A DNA stretch of 32,039 nucleotides from Didymodactylos carnosus (taxonomy: Eukaryota > Rotifera > Eurotatoria > Philodinida > Philodinidae): contig CAJNOQ010001405.1 of the NCBI GenBank assembly GCA_905250885.1, forward strand, positions 1 to 32,039. Reading direction: 5' to 3'. The notes beneath the pieces are model-generated. The model saw only the letters and a list, made by a program, of their open reading frames with translations. It was not told the origin of the DNA and did no database searches. This document shows, piece after piece, positions 11,939-21,961 of the stretch. Position numbers and translations under genes: made by a program. Positions within the stretch are counted from its first letter, which is position 1; each line of letters begins with the position of its first letter.

Positions 11939-12954
11939 TTATACTACCATTAGCAACAATTGGTAATATTCTTTGTTTCTTTGTTTTTTTTCGTCAAAAA
12001 TTTCAGCATCGATTAACCCGAACATCTTCAACACTTCTTCGTTTGTTATGTATCAATGATTTACTCGTACTCTACTTATTTACTATCGATTTATTATTGA
12101 AAACCTATACAGTAAAAACCCGTCATCCTCTTCGAATTTACTTTAGTCCATTTACATGTCGTCTATATAAATTTGTTCGTTATAGTTTATTTGACTTAAC
12201 TGCCTATTTGCAAGTAGCTTTGACCACCGATCGTTTCATATGTTGTGTCCATCGATCATACTATAGCCATTGGCGTCGACATAATTACGTATACCGATTA
12301 CTTCTGTTTGCATTAGCAGCCATTTTAATAAAAAATTCATCTTTTTTAACAATACTTTACGGTTATTATCGTGGACAAGCACTGAATAGTACAATGAAAA
12401 GAATGAAATATAATCAAACGCTTGCTAATGTACGATGTTCTCCTCATCTCGATTCACAATTCTTTCAAGTCTATATGGCATACGGACAATCAATCATCGA
12501 TATTATTTTCGTCACATTTCTACCATTTTTTTTAATTTTATTTCTAAATTATAAAATTTTAAGAGAAGTACAACGAAGTCGACAACGATGTTTTTCGATA
12601 ACGCGAGCTTTACATCTGTCAACATCACCACCACCACTCACCCCCAATGGAATTAGACTTTTGGCAAAATCCCGTCAACAACGTCTGAATTTAACATTAA
12701 CACTTGTCAGCATTTCAATGGTATTTATCTTGAGCACAGCTCCTTATAAAATATTTAAAGTATTTGAACGACACGACAAACTAAAGCGAGATTTAAAATC
12801 GGATGTATATCAAAGTGAGCCCAAACGTCCTAAATTACAAATGACCGAAGTATTTATTGATTTTCTAGAATTTGTTTCGTGTTCCACACCATTTTTTGTC
12901 TGTTTTTGTACTTCAAGTATGTTTCGTGATGAACTTCGAAAAATGTTCGCATAA
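11890..12954 (+). CDS. Gene 2: class A rhodopsin-like G-protein-coupled receptor (354 aa, intronless)
   Basis: Seven hydrophobic helices are visible. TM1 (about 12-34) has the Gly-Asn pair (N26). TM2 has LCINDLLVL with D57. C90 precedes TM3 and can pair with the Cys in the ECL2 sequence VRCSPHL. TM3 ends TDRF (D114-R115-F116), a variant of E/DRY. TM5 keeps its proline in FLPFF and TM6 has STAPYK in place of CWxP. TM7 has STPFFVCF in place of NPxxY, and a helix-8-like SSMFRDELRKMF ends the protein. The N-terminus is short with no signal peptide, usual for peptide-type class A receptors. The layout resembles the large sets of intronless FMRFamide-receptor-like GPCRs in rotifers, but the ligand cannot be read from sequence. 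Signalling through a heterotrimeric G protein at the plasma membrane is inferred from the family. Confidence 0.9.
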   Translation: MSYERFILWANKIFPVIILPLATIGNILCFFVFFRQKFQHRLTRTSSTLLRLLCINDLLVLYLFTIDLLLKTYTVKTRHPLRIYFSPFTCRLYKFVRYSLFDLTAYLQVALTTDRFICCVHRSYYSHWRRHNYVYRLLLFALAAILIKNSSFLTILYGYYRGQALNSTMKRMKYNQTLANVRCSPHLDSQFFQVYMAYGQSIIDIIFVTFLPFFLILFLNYKILREVQRSRQRCFSITRALHLSTSPPPLTPNGIRLLAKSRQQRLNLTLTLVSISMVFILSTAPYKIFKVFERHDKLKRDLKSDVYQSEPKRPKLQMTEVFIDFLEFVSCSTPFFVCFCTSSMFRDELRKMFA

Positions 12955-12982
12955 CAGTAGGAAACCATTATAATTATCGATC

Positions 12983-12988
12983 AATAAA
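12983..12988 (+). promoter_or_regulatory. Polyadenylation signal for gene 2
   Basis: AATAAA about 30 bases after the GPCR stop codon on the coding strand, a normal position for a short 3' UTR. Confidence 0.55.
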
Positions 12989-14737
12989 ATATTCTATATG
13001 TAGATAAACAACAGTTTTTGAAATAACGGATGTATACAACGGAGATTTGTTCACGTAATTAGAAGAAGAAAAAAAGAAAATATTTTTTTGACAGTTCGGG
13101 TATAGCAGCTATATAGACGGTTTTTGCTAGAAAATGTCCCAATATGATTTTGGGTCAAAATGACCGGGTACTGTCCTGTCACACGTTAAGCCGACTGCAT
13201 TCGTTCGTTATTTTGCCAATAAGTCTATTAAATTTAATGTTTGAAACAACGTACTATAGCTTATTTTATAGCACTTTCAATTCTGTATTTTTTCTAAATA
13301 CAAACTAATTTCGTAATTTCTATTTGTGAAAGAAACTGATTATTTTTACATATCACTATGAGTAAAAATCGAGATATCTATGCAATGTTTGGCCAATAAA
13401 TCTATGAGAACAAACTTTTAAAACAAAGTATTATGGTTCATTTTGAAGCCCAGAAAATTCTCTATCTTTCGATATACAAAACGTTCTGGGTCTGAGCAGA
13501 TGTATGGAAGAAATATTTGTTTAAAGCCTTAAGATAGATGAAAATCATGACAGCTGTCGAGTATTTTGATAATTACTCTATGCGAGCATATGTTTGAAAA
13601 GCTTGTCAATCGCTCGTTTGGAAGCGTAGAAATTTTTTTTATCTTTCTGTGTATGAGCTTTGGTCAAAGTCTTTGAAATCGTACGAAAAACTTGAGAAAC
13701 AAAGTGAATGACATTCATTGAACTGGTAAGAAATAACTTTTTCACGAAGATCAGGAGCGCTTTTTGAAAGATAGAAGTATTGGGAAGTTAAAAGGGAAGC
13801 ATTCCTGGTCATTTTCACTCAAAATCATATTGGGCCATTTTCTAGCAGAAATCGTTTCCCGTCCTTTCTAAACATTGAACGCGAAAAGGGGAATCATTCC
13901 CACAATTTAGTCGACGAATCTTCTTCTAGAATAATTTTGTATGATTCAGCCATAGGAATTGTATGAACTTGAAAGAAATTCATAATATCATACAATAATG
14001 AGTAAGGTCTTAGAAGAACTTATCTGAAAATTTAGAATGATATGTTTACTTTAGCCATCACTCCTCTCTATATATTTTCATATCTTTTGTTGTGTGCTAG
14101 TCAGCTGATGTATGAAATTAAAGAAAGAAAAAGAAAACTTTTATTAAGCATTATTTGACGAATGTACAAATAGAAGAATAAATAATGTTCAATTGGCCAT
14201 TAAATGTAGTAGAGTTGCAAAGACAACTCCAGTCAAAAAATGATAGTGTCTTGTGAACATAATACATACTAAGCTTGTACAATTTCTAACATTTATAAAT
14301 TTTGGTAGATTGTTTCTTTTTAACAACAAATAATTAATTAATTTAATCTAGCCTATGCGTGCATATGAAGGATGAATCGAGAAATCGATTCAGGGGCAAA
14401 TCGAGGCTAAAGGAAAATAAATAATGACTTTAATGATTAGTCCTAAAGGAAAGCAGGAAAAATAAACGTAAACCAGCTGTTGATGTTTTTAAAAAAATGC
14501 TTTTTGTTATGACAATTTTCTTTCTAATGTACTTTCTTTGAACTACACAAATATCGAACACTGTAATAAAAGATTTTCATACTGGCAAGATAACAGAATT
14601 GATTCGAGATCATGATTTTAACATTCAAATTTACAACCAAACAATCTTTGCGCATCTGAGTTTCATACTATTTTAGCTGAAATAATCGCAAATTTCTTAA
14701 TCAACTATTTTTAAGGCTATCACAGTTTGAGATGCAT
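12989..14737. other. Convergent intergenic region between genes 2 and 3
   Basis: No gene seen. It contains the inverted-repeat element at about 13116-13866. The rest is AT-rich and featureless to my reading. Confidence 0.5.
13116..13866. mobile_element. ~750-bp element with ~55-bp terminal inverted repeats
   Basis: GCTAGAAAATGTCCCAATAT near the left end is mirrored by ATATTGGGCCATTTTCTAGC near the right end, and matching continues to about 13168 and 13802. The outer boundaries are blurred and no clear target duplication is visible. No transposase frame is present, so it is probably an old non-autonomous DNA transposon. Confidence 0.6.
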
Positions 14738-14743
14738 TTTATT
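14738..14743 (-). promoter_or_regulatory. Candidate polyadenylation signal for gene 3
   Basis: AATAAA on the minus strand, about 120 bases past the stop codon of the STRA6-like gene. Hexamer match only. Confidence 0.4.
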
Positions 14744-14860
14744 GTAAAATTGTAAAACACGATAAACCTATCTGTACAAAAAATAAAATAGAAAAATTTT
14801 GCTGCTTAATAAACAATAATAATAACAACAGAAAAATTTAATAGAAGTTATAGAACAAAT

Positions 14861-17800
14861 TTAAACAGCAGTAGATTCATGATTTGTGCTTAATGAGGAA
14901 TTGTAAATGATTTGATTTTTTGCAGAATTTGATGAGGATGGATGTTGACTCTGTCCAACAGAGATATTAGACAAGGCTGAATTTATTGTTCGCTTTTGTC
15001 TTACATCAGATTGTTGAAATGATGCTGAGTTAGATCTATTTGGACTATCATGACCCACAACAGTAAAACCAAATGACTCATAAGGTTTGCTTGATTCTAC
15101 TGTTTTCAAATCCATTCTTGGCGGTGGAATAGGTTGAGACTGTTCAGTATTCTTTTTTGAGTGCCGCTTATGCTTTTTCGAATGATGCTGATTATCGTCG
15201 CCTTTGATTTCAGAAACAACTTCAAATTGATTACTGCTTCTACTATTTGATATTGGCGCTGTATGCACCCGACGTGTTTGTGCCTGTTGAGCATTATTGT
15301 TATTATTATTACTATTATTATTAATATTATTATTAATATTATGTCCATAAAACGGTGAACGTGTCTGTCTTCCAACCATTGCTGTACCTTGTGGTGTTGC
15401 TTTTTTAATAGAATGTACTAAAAAAGGCGTAAGTATTGCAGATGCTAAAGGATTGTTTGCTATTGGTTCCTGTCCACCGTATACATAACAATGTGGATGT
15501 TTTTTCCTTAGTTTTTCCATTTTCTTTTGTTTCCACGATTGCATTTGTTGTTGATGACTTAACGTGGTTAATAATGTTGTTGTTGGACTTGTGGTCATTG
15601 TTCTAATTCCTGTTTGTTCGTCTGATACTGTAGAATTCGTTACAGGCAAAAAGGGTGTACGATCAGTATAGACTATTGAAGATGTCGACGGCGGTGGCAC
15701 AGATTTTTGGCGAACAAATGGAGGACGATTTGTTCCTCCTATTGTCTCAGAATCAATTTGTCTTGTAGTAGAAGTGGTTGTTTCGTCACTTGGTGGATGG
15801 ATTCTAACAATTGGGAACCCTTGACTGTAAATACTAACCTGAGAATGAGTGGCCATTTTCGATTGTCGTTCGCCGTTAGCATTATTAAATAAAATATTTT
15901 GATCTATTACTGATGGTGATACAGGAAAGAAAGGTGGCGGCGGACTTGCATCAATAAGTTGATTTGCTTTATTCCGAATATATATTTCAGCTGGGCTGTG
16001 AGGTGTTTCTTCGAACTGTCGAGATGGCACCGATAAATATGGTTGTTGAGATTGAGTTTTTTTGGAAATTTCTGCTGATTGGATTGGCTGCTGTTCCATT
16101 TGAATATTACTGCGATGCAAACGTAATGCTACCAGACGTCCTTAAAAAAAGAGAGAAGTTTAAAGTATATTTAAAGAACAAAAATACTTATATGTACCTT
16201 CTATCTGTTTACGTAAATCGAATAAGTGATAATTATTAAGTATAGTATAAGCTAAATACCACCGAAAACGAGCTCTCTTTCTCTTCAGTACGATAGCCTG
16301 TTCTTGCACTTTTTCTTGAGGTAAAAGAGGAAAAACTTTACTTAAAGTTGGATTAGCGGTAGTAATATTTGGTAATGGTTCTAATACGCTTCGTTGTGAT
16401 GAACTCTGGCTATCTTCGTCGGCATCTTCCTCATCATCATCGGTCCTTACATCCGCTTCTGTGTCACCGTCAATGTCTTGCTTTGCTGATTGTTGTTGTT
16501 TTTGTGATTGTATCTCTTGTATTGAAGTACTTGGAGATGATTGTAATGAACCGCCGTCGGATATCGTCCTGGATGAGGGTAGTACTGAATCGCTATTACT
16601 CTGATTAGACGACGATACGTGAGGTTGATGATTATTTTGATTGTTTTTATCAATTAACGGTTGACGGGATGGTAACGGTGGCGGTGGTGACTGTTGCGCT
16701 TGACGATAAGATATTGTGCGGAGCATCTGAGTATGATTTTGAACTTGATCATAAGTTGGTGGACGATATTGTTTTCTGTTATCGTATTTTATTTCTTCAT
16801 CATCATTACTGGTCGTAGTCGTAGCAGTGTTGTTATTATTGTTTTTATTACCATCATCATACGAATGCTTAATCTTGTCATATATTTTCATTCTCTCATC
16901 CTCCTCGTTCGATGAACTTCTTAATAAAGATCTGGCTAACTTTAATTCTGGTTTATTTATTGAACTATTATCACTGCCTCCTACGCCTCTTTTTTTAACT
17001 TTTGAATCTGATCTGCGAGAATTATCGGGTAATTTTGGTTTTGTCGATGGAATTAGTTTAAATACGGTGTCATAAGATTTATTTGATTTGCGAATTCCTC
17101 CGTCATCATCCTCCAGTAGATCATCTTCACTTTGTACTGGTCTTACCTTATTATTTTTCGTTTTTTTGTCTAAACTTTTTCCTTTACTATTGTGCACTCT
17201 ATTTTTCTCGTCATGGTCGCTTATCGACGAGTTTTCAATTTTGGACAAAACGGGTTTTTTCTTCGAAATAACTTTAATGATCGTATCATAGGTTTGCGGT
17301 GGTCTTACTATACCCCCATCATCGTCCTCGATATCTTCAACTATTTGCTTTTCCGCCTTTTTTTGAGAGCCTTTTTGTTTTGATGTTACTTTAGTTGTTG
17401 TGTTACGACCCTGCTCATCTTTAGTTTGTTCTTTGTCTTGCGATTTTAGCTCTGTAACTTTTTTCACTTCAGGTTTTAAACTTCCATTGTCATCTACTTC
17501 AGATTTGTTCTGCTTTTTAGCCGATTGCTGCATTGGATTGAGTCGTGGCCTTTCTTTTGGTATAGCTTTCGCAATGGTGTCATACGTTTTTGGAACTATT
17601 CCACCATCCTCATCTTCTTCAAAGTCTTCGCTTACTTTTAATTTTGGTCTATCCTGCCGCTGAGGTATTTTTGGGGCGTTGGTTTGGTTACTTGTGGTGA
17701 TTTCTGGTAAGCGTGGTCGTTTTGCATTTTTAACGAGCGCTTTTTCGATAGTAGGATACGATTTTGGCACAATTCCACCATCATCGTCAAATTCCACCTC

Positions 17801-20800
17801 GTCCCCTACATCCTTAACATGTTTTTGGGTTGATTTTGGTTTTTCAATACCTTTAGGAGTTGGTGGCCCGCCATCATCTGCTTGATCATCATCATCATCG
17901 TCATCATTATCATCCTACAAAATAAGAGAACATTAGAAGGTGAGAATTGTATATAAGAACTATTTTGCCATAAAATAGTGTCAATAGAAAATGGTAGGGA
18001 AAGAATAAATATATATGTGCAAATATTAAAACAGAGAATCTTGGATGAATAAGAGACGCTTAAAATGAAACATTTCTGACGTATAAGTAGACGATATTCG
18101 TATCCAGGGATCAGCAAGCTCAAATTTAAGTCTGAACTCGAGAAATCTTTTGGTGAACTTTGACTAAAAAGTGGTCGAACTTGTCCATCACTATTCATAT
18201 GATACCTTATAAATTGGTAAAGCTGGTTGCTTGTGTGGCATAATTTGTGCTATAGTTTCAAATGTTGTTGATTCGTTATTTTTCACTGGAAGTCTTTCAT
18301 TGACATTCTCATCTTGAGATTTTGAATCTGCTGTTATTTGCTTTTGACTTTGTTGGTGTTGTCCCTTCGTATTTGATTTAAAACCATTTTCTAATGATTT
18401 TTTTATTTCTGTGTACAAATCGTCATCATTATTAATATGATCAACGTTATTTTTTCTAGTTCTGTCATTTCTTTGACTTTCTGTTATAGTATTAACAGTT
18501 TTATCCGTTTCATTATCGCTGTCAAATTCACCTGGCCCTATACAACATTCGTCATCGTAACCTTTTTTACGTCGTTTTATAACATCGTCATACAATGAAT
18601 AACAAAATGCTAATAACAAAATAATTGAAGTTAATAATCCAAATTTTTTTAGTCGAATCGGTGAACTTACCTAACATGACAGGATGTGTATGAGTTACTT
18701 CCATGTGTAAATATGACACATAAGCGGCAAAGCCGATATCTGGGTAAAAAGACAAGCATTTATTTTGATGTCTTAGAGAGGAACGAGCTCGGGAAACATA
18801 AATATAAGAGATATAAGATCTTATAAAACTAAAACTTACCATATTTTTCCAGTGGCCGACCAAGAAAACTACAATCTAAACGTGCCATATATGCAATATT
18901 TAGACACGTCGCTTTAATTAATCGAATAATACATGATGCGATTCCCAAAAAGCAATCTAAATAGGACAAAATCGATTATATAGATATAGCTATTCACAAC
19001 ATCTAACTGTTCAATGTAGTGACAAATACTACAACAACAGTGAAAACAAATACTGAAAATATAAGTAAATATCTTGTATTTAAACAGTTTATAATGATTA
19101 ACAGAAAGTGTGATATTTCCGCACTTACCAGCAAAAAAATTGAAATAAACAAAAACTGCGTATGTTTTACGATTTTTTAGATTTAATTTGTCACCCAGAT
19201 CTTGAATAAATAAACATTTTCCAGCAGATGAAACCATAACTAATTTCATTAAATAAATCACCAATACTGGTACAATAATGGTCATCAATAATTCAATGTA
19301 TCGCACTCGAGCACGAAATAATCGTAATATGCCCAATACAAAAAATATTAAATGAAAACAAATAATATAACCCCACGCCATATAGCCAACTAAAAATCCG
19401 CTATAGTGAACAGATTTTGCTGCCACAGAATTTGGTTTCATTCCTGCTGATGTTGGAACATTCAGGTAAATACCTAAAATAAAATTTAAAAATAATAAAT
19501 TTATTTAAATTAGAATTAACAATCTCTTACCTTGAAATAACTCTTTTTTATGTTTTTTATACGTTAGCATTCCATTAAACAATTGCCAAAGATAGAGTAA
19601 ACTTGTTAAAAATGCGCTAGATAGAACTTCAAGTTTAAATGACCAGCCACTTAATTCTACATTTAATACTTGTTCGAGATAACTTCTTAAAAATGCTGTA
19701 TGACCAAATGTACGTGATAAATATAAAAATACAAGTGTACATGCCAAATAATACAAGAATATAATTGCAACTGTGTATGTACATAGAGCTATTGTTGTAA
19801 AACGAAAATCATCATCCCATGGATAAATTTTATCCAAGAATAATTTTACTCTTGATTTTTCTTGTTTTTCATACCAACGCCACTCTTCATCATCATTGGT
19901 TATGTCTGTTGTACCAGGAACAGAATTTGTCTGATCGTTCGGATAATATTTTGGATTACGTCGAAATAATTTCATAACATAATATCTTGAAAATTGATAT
20001 TCATCATATTCCATAACGGGTGATGCCCAGATACTTTTCTTAGATTTTACTTGTTTATAACATGAATCATATAAAAATCGTACAGTTAATTCAGATGCAA
20101 TATAAGATAAACAAATAAAATGTGGAGTATTTTTAATTATACCATAAATAATAAACCATGTACCCAATTCAATACGTAATTTTGACTCTTCAATAGCTGA
20201 AAATTGTTTTGATAATGGTAAAAAGCCCATACATGAACCTTCACGATAAATTGTATATGATAAATCTAGAAGAATATATAACCATGTTGTACAACGGCAA
20301 AAACAATTTCGTAATTGTAACGATGCTAATATTGGATAATAACGCATTCCAACTAATAATACAATAGCTATACGCTGAATTAATTCTAATAAAACACCTT
20401 GTTCTGATGGCTCAGTTGTACTAAATAATAATTCTTCAAATATCTTTAATACTTCAAATGCTAATATTCCAAAGACGGTAGCAGTTGTAAAACGATTGGC
20501 TGTTCGAAATGGCTCAATTGGTGGTATTAAACCTAAAATATATAATACAGAATAAAACTTATAAAATTTTATAATGTATGTTAGAAACTTATTACCAGGT
20601 CGTCCATCACAATGTTTCAACCATTTTTTATCACTTTTAATAAACCAAGAAAATAAGACAATCAAAGCTAGTGAAATTGGAAACATGATTAAATTGCCCA
20701 TTTTATAATCGGATATTTTTTCACATCGTGTTACTAAAATAGAGAATACAAAAAGAACATGATGAATAATTCTTTAAACTTCTCAAAATGTTCTAAAATG

Positions 20801-21130
20801 TAAAAGCTTATTTTCATGTCATGTTCATAAGAGATAAATATCTACATCTAGTGAAGAGTAATAACAATATCATACCAAAAAATTTATTTTTTTCTCACCT
20901 AGTCGAACTGTGTCATTAACAATATTTTCTAATTTTTTTTCATCAGTAATATCAAATTGAAAACTTGTAAAATGTGTAACAGTCGTGGTAACTAGTAAAA
21001 GTAATAAAAAAAATAAAAATAAACCACCGACCATAAACAAGCGAGCTAAATCTCTCTTGACTGGACTTAAAAGTGGATGCGGCCTTTGTGGAGCGCTAAA
21101 ATTGGAACAAAAATTATGTGTAGAAGTCAT
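14861..21130 (-). CDS. stra6-like: Gene 3: STRA6-like multi-pass membrane receptor with giant disordered C-terminal region (1767 aa, 9 exons)
   Basis: Exons: 21130-20899, 20733-20596, 20532-19531, 19473-19129, 18956-18840, 18739-18671, 18609-18206, 17914-16198, 16140-14861. All are GT-AG and in frame; every intron is phase 1 except 17915-18205 (phase 0). An in-frame TAA two codons upstream supports the ATG at 21130. Vertebrate STRA6 (about 667 aa) is the plasma-membrane receptor that moves retinol from RBP4 into cells. Family marks here: CDGRPG after the first core helix, the PIEPFRTANRF segment, many hydrophobic helices to about residue 610, FLGRPLEKY, then THTHPVMLAFC. At residues 1317-1337 ARFRWYLAYTIL...LRK matches the human C-terminal segment around AYTLL. 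Oddities: an extra N-terminal hydrophobic helix (about 31-52), ~650 acidic/basic disordered residues between THPVM and AYTIL, and ~420 more after it, rich in Asn, Gln and Ser. RBP4 is not expected in rotifers, so the cargo is unknown. Family call is firm; exact exon ends are less so. Confidence 0.88.
15295..15350 (-). repeat. AAT-type microsatellite coding poly-Asn in gene 3
   Basis: Runs of AAT/AAC codons give an Asn-rich tract of about 18 residues in the last exon of the STRA6-like gene. It is a slippage-prone homopolymer inside a disordered region. Confidence 0.7.
17029..17796 (-). repeat. Four tandem DGG-YxT(I/V)-PxL protein repeats in gene 3
   Basis: Units lie at about 17796-17706, 17629-17541, 17338-17239 and 17118-17029. 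Each encodes an acidic run, DGGI, a Lys, then SYPTI, TYDTI, TYDTI or SYDTV, a Lys, an IP/IS-K segment and (K/R)PxL(P). Spacers are Lys/Ser-rich and unalike. A diverged fifth unit (TFETI ... QPALP) ends the preceding exon at 18262-18206 and has Phe in place of Tyr. Conservation only of the short core suggests docking motifs, not a folded domain. Confidence 0.8.
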
Positions 21131-21807
21131 TAGTTAGCAAAACGTTATAAACTTCTTTCAGAATTTTTATTTCACATAAAAAAAAAGTTTGTTTCAATCA
21201 CTTTAAAATATACTCTAAAAAGAAAAACGGTGTTCTTTAGTTTTTCAAAGAACTGAAAAATCAATGGAAACTTTGTTCTTCATTTGTCTCAAATAGAGAA
21301 CTGAAATTCTGTTCTTCAGCTTTCAAGAAGCTCAAAATTTGTTTTTCAGTTTCCAAAGAATGAAAAAAATCAATTTTTCAAAAATTAAAGTACAAGTTTT
21401 AAGCGTTTTGAGAGCTAAAGAACAGAATTTCAGTTCTCTATTTGAGACAAATGAAGAACAAAATTTCCATTGATTTTTCAGTTCTTTAAAAAACTAAAGA
21501 ACACCTTTTGTTTTTTAGAGTATACAGTAACATTTGAGAAAAATATACTCAAATTCATAAACTTCAATAATTATCTCAAATTTTACTATGGTCAGATAAG
21601 ATTATACCTAAATTCGTGCATTTTTAACGAATCAGAGAACTAATTTGATCTATGTGCGCCCTTAACAAAAGATCATAACCGCAAATGTTTGAACAAACAT
21701 TAAAACACTTCGTGCATATGTGTGTACTATTATTAGCATATAGATGAAGAAAATCAATTTGATTTTTGAGAGAGATTTGGTAATTAATTTTAAAAGAAGA
21801 AAATGGT
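21131..21807. other. Intergenic region between genes 3 and 4
   Basis: Tandem, same-strand spacing of about 0.8 kb between the gene 4 stop and the gene 3 start. It must hold the gene 3 promoter. It contains one foldback element (21211-21522) and no coding region that I can support. Confidence 0.55.
21211..21522. mobile_element. 312-bp foldback element upstream of the STRA6-like gene
   Basis: Arms of about 105 bases (21211-21316 and 21417-21522) are inverted copies: TACTCTAAAAA at the left end and TTTTTAGAGTA at the right. Both carry the AGAACTGAAATTCTGTTCTT-type segment. TA lies outside both ends. Its left end is 80 bases upstream of the gene 3 start codon, so it may lie in the promoter or 5' UTR. 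Confidence 0.8.
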
Positions 21808-21813
21808 TTTATT
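21808..21813 (-). promoter_or_regulatory. Candidate polyadenylation signal for gene 4
   Basis: AATAAA on the minus strand, about 150 bases after the gene 4 stop codon. Hexamer match only. Confidence 0.4.
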
Positions 21814-21961
21814 CAGTCAGTAAACTGCTAGATCAAATAGATGTATATACTCATTACATGAGACATCTGATAATGATCCTACTAAACATAAGAGATAGAA
21901 AACTAAGTAGTCACAGATTAACATCTGTATCCGAATATCGATCAAATATTTGAGTATTTAC

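Noticed and set aside
15106..15375. Ile-rich minus-strand frame
   Set aside because: A frame-shifted shadow of the Asn-repeat region in the last exon of the STRA6-like gene.
16369..17885. Series of plus-strand frames opposite the STRA6-like tail exon
   Set aside because: Antisense shadows of the acidic/basic repeat exon. The minus strand has one frame open through 1.7 kb with consistent splice phases.
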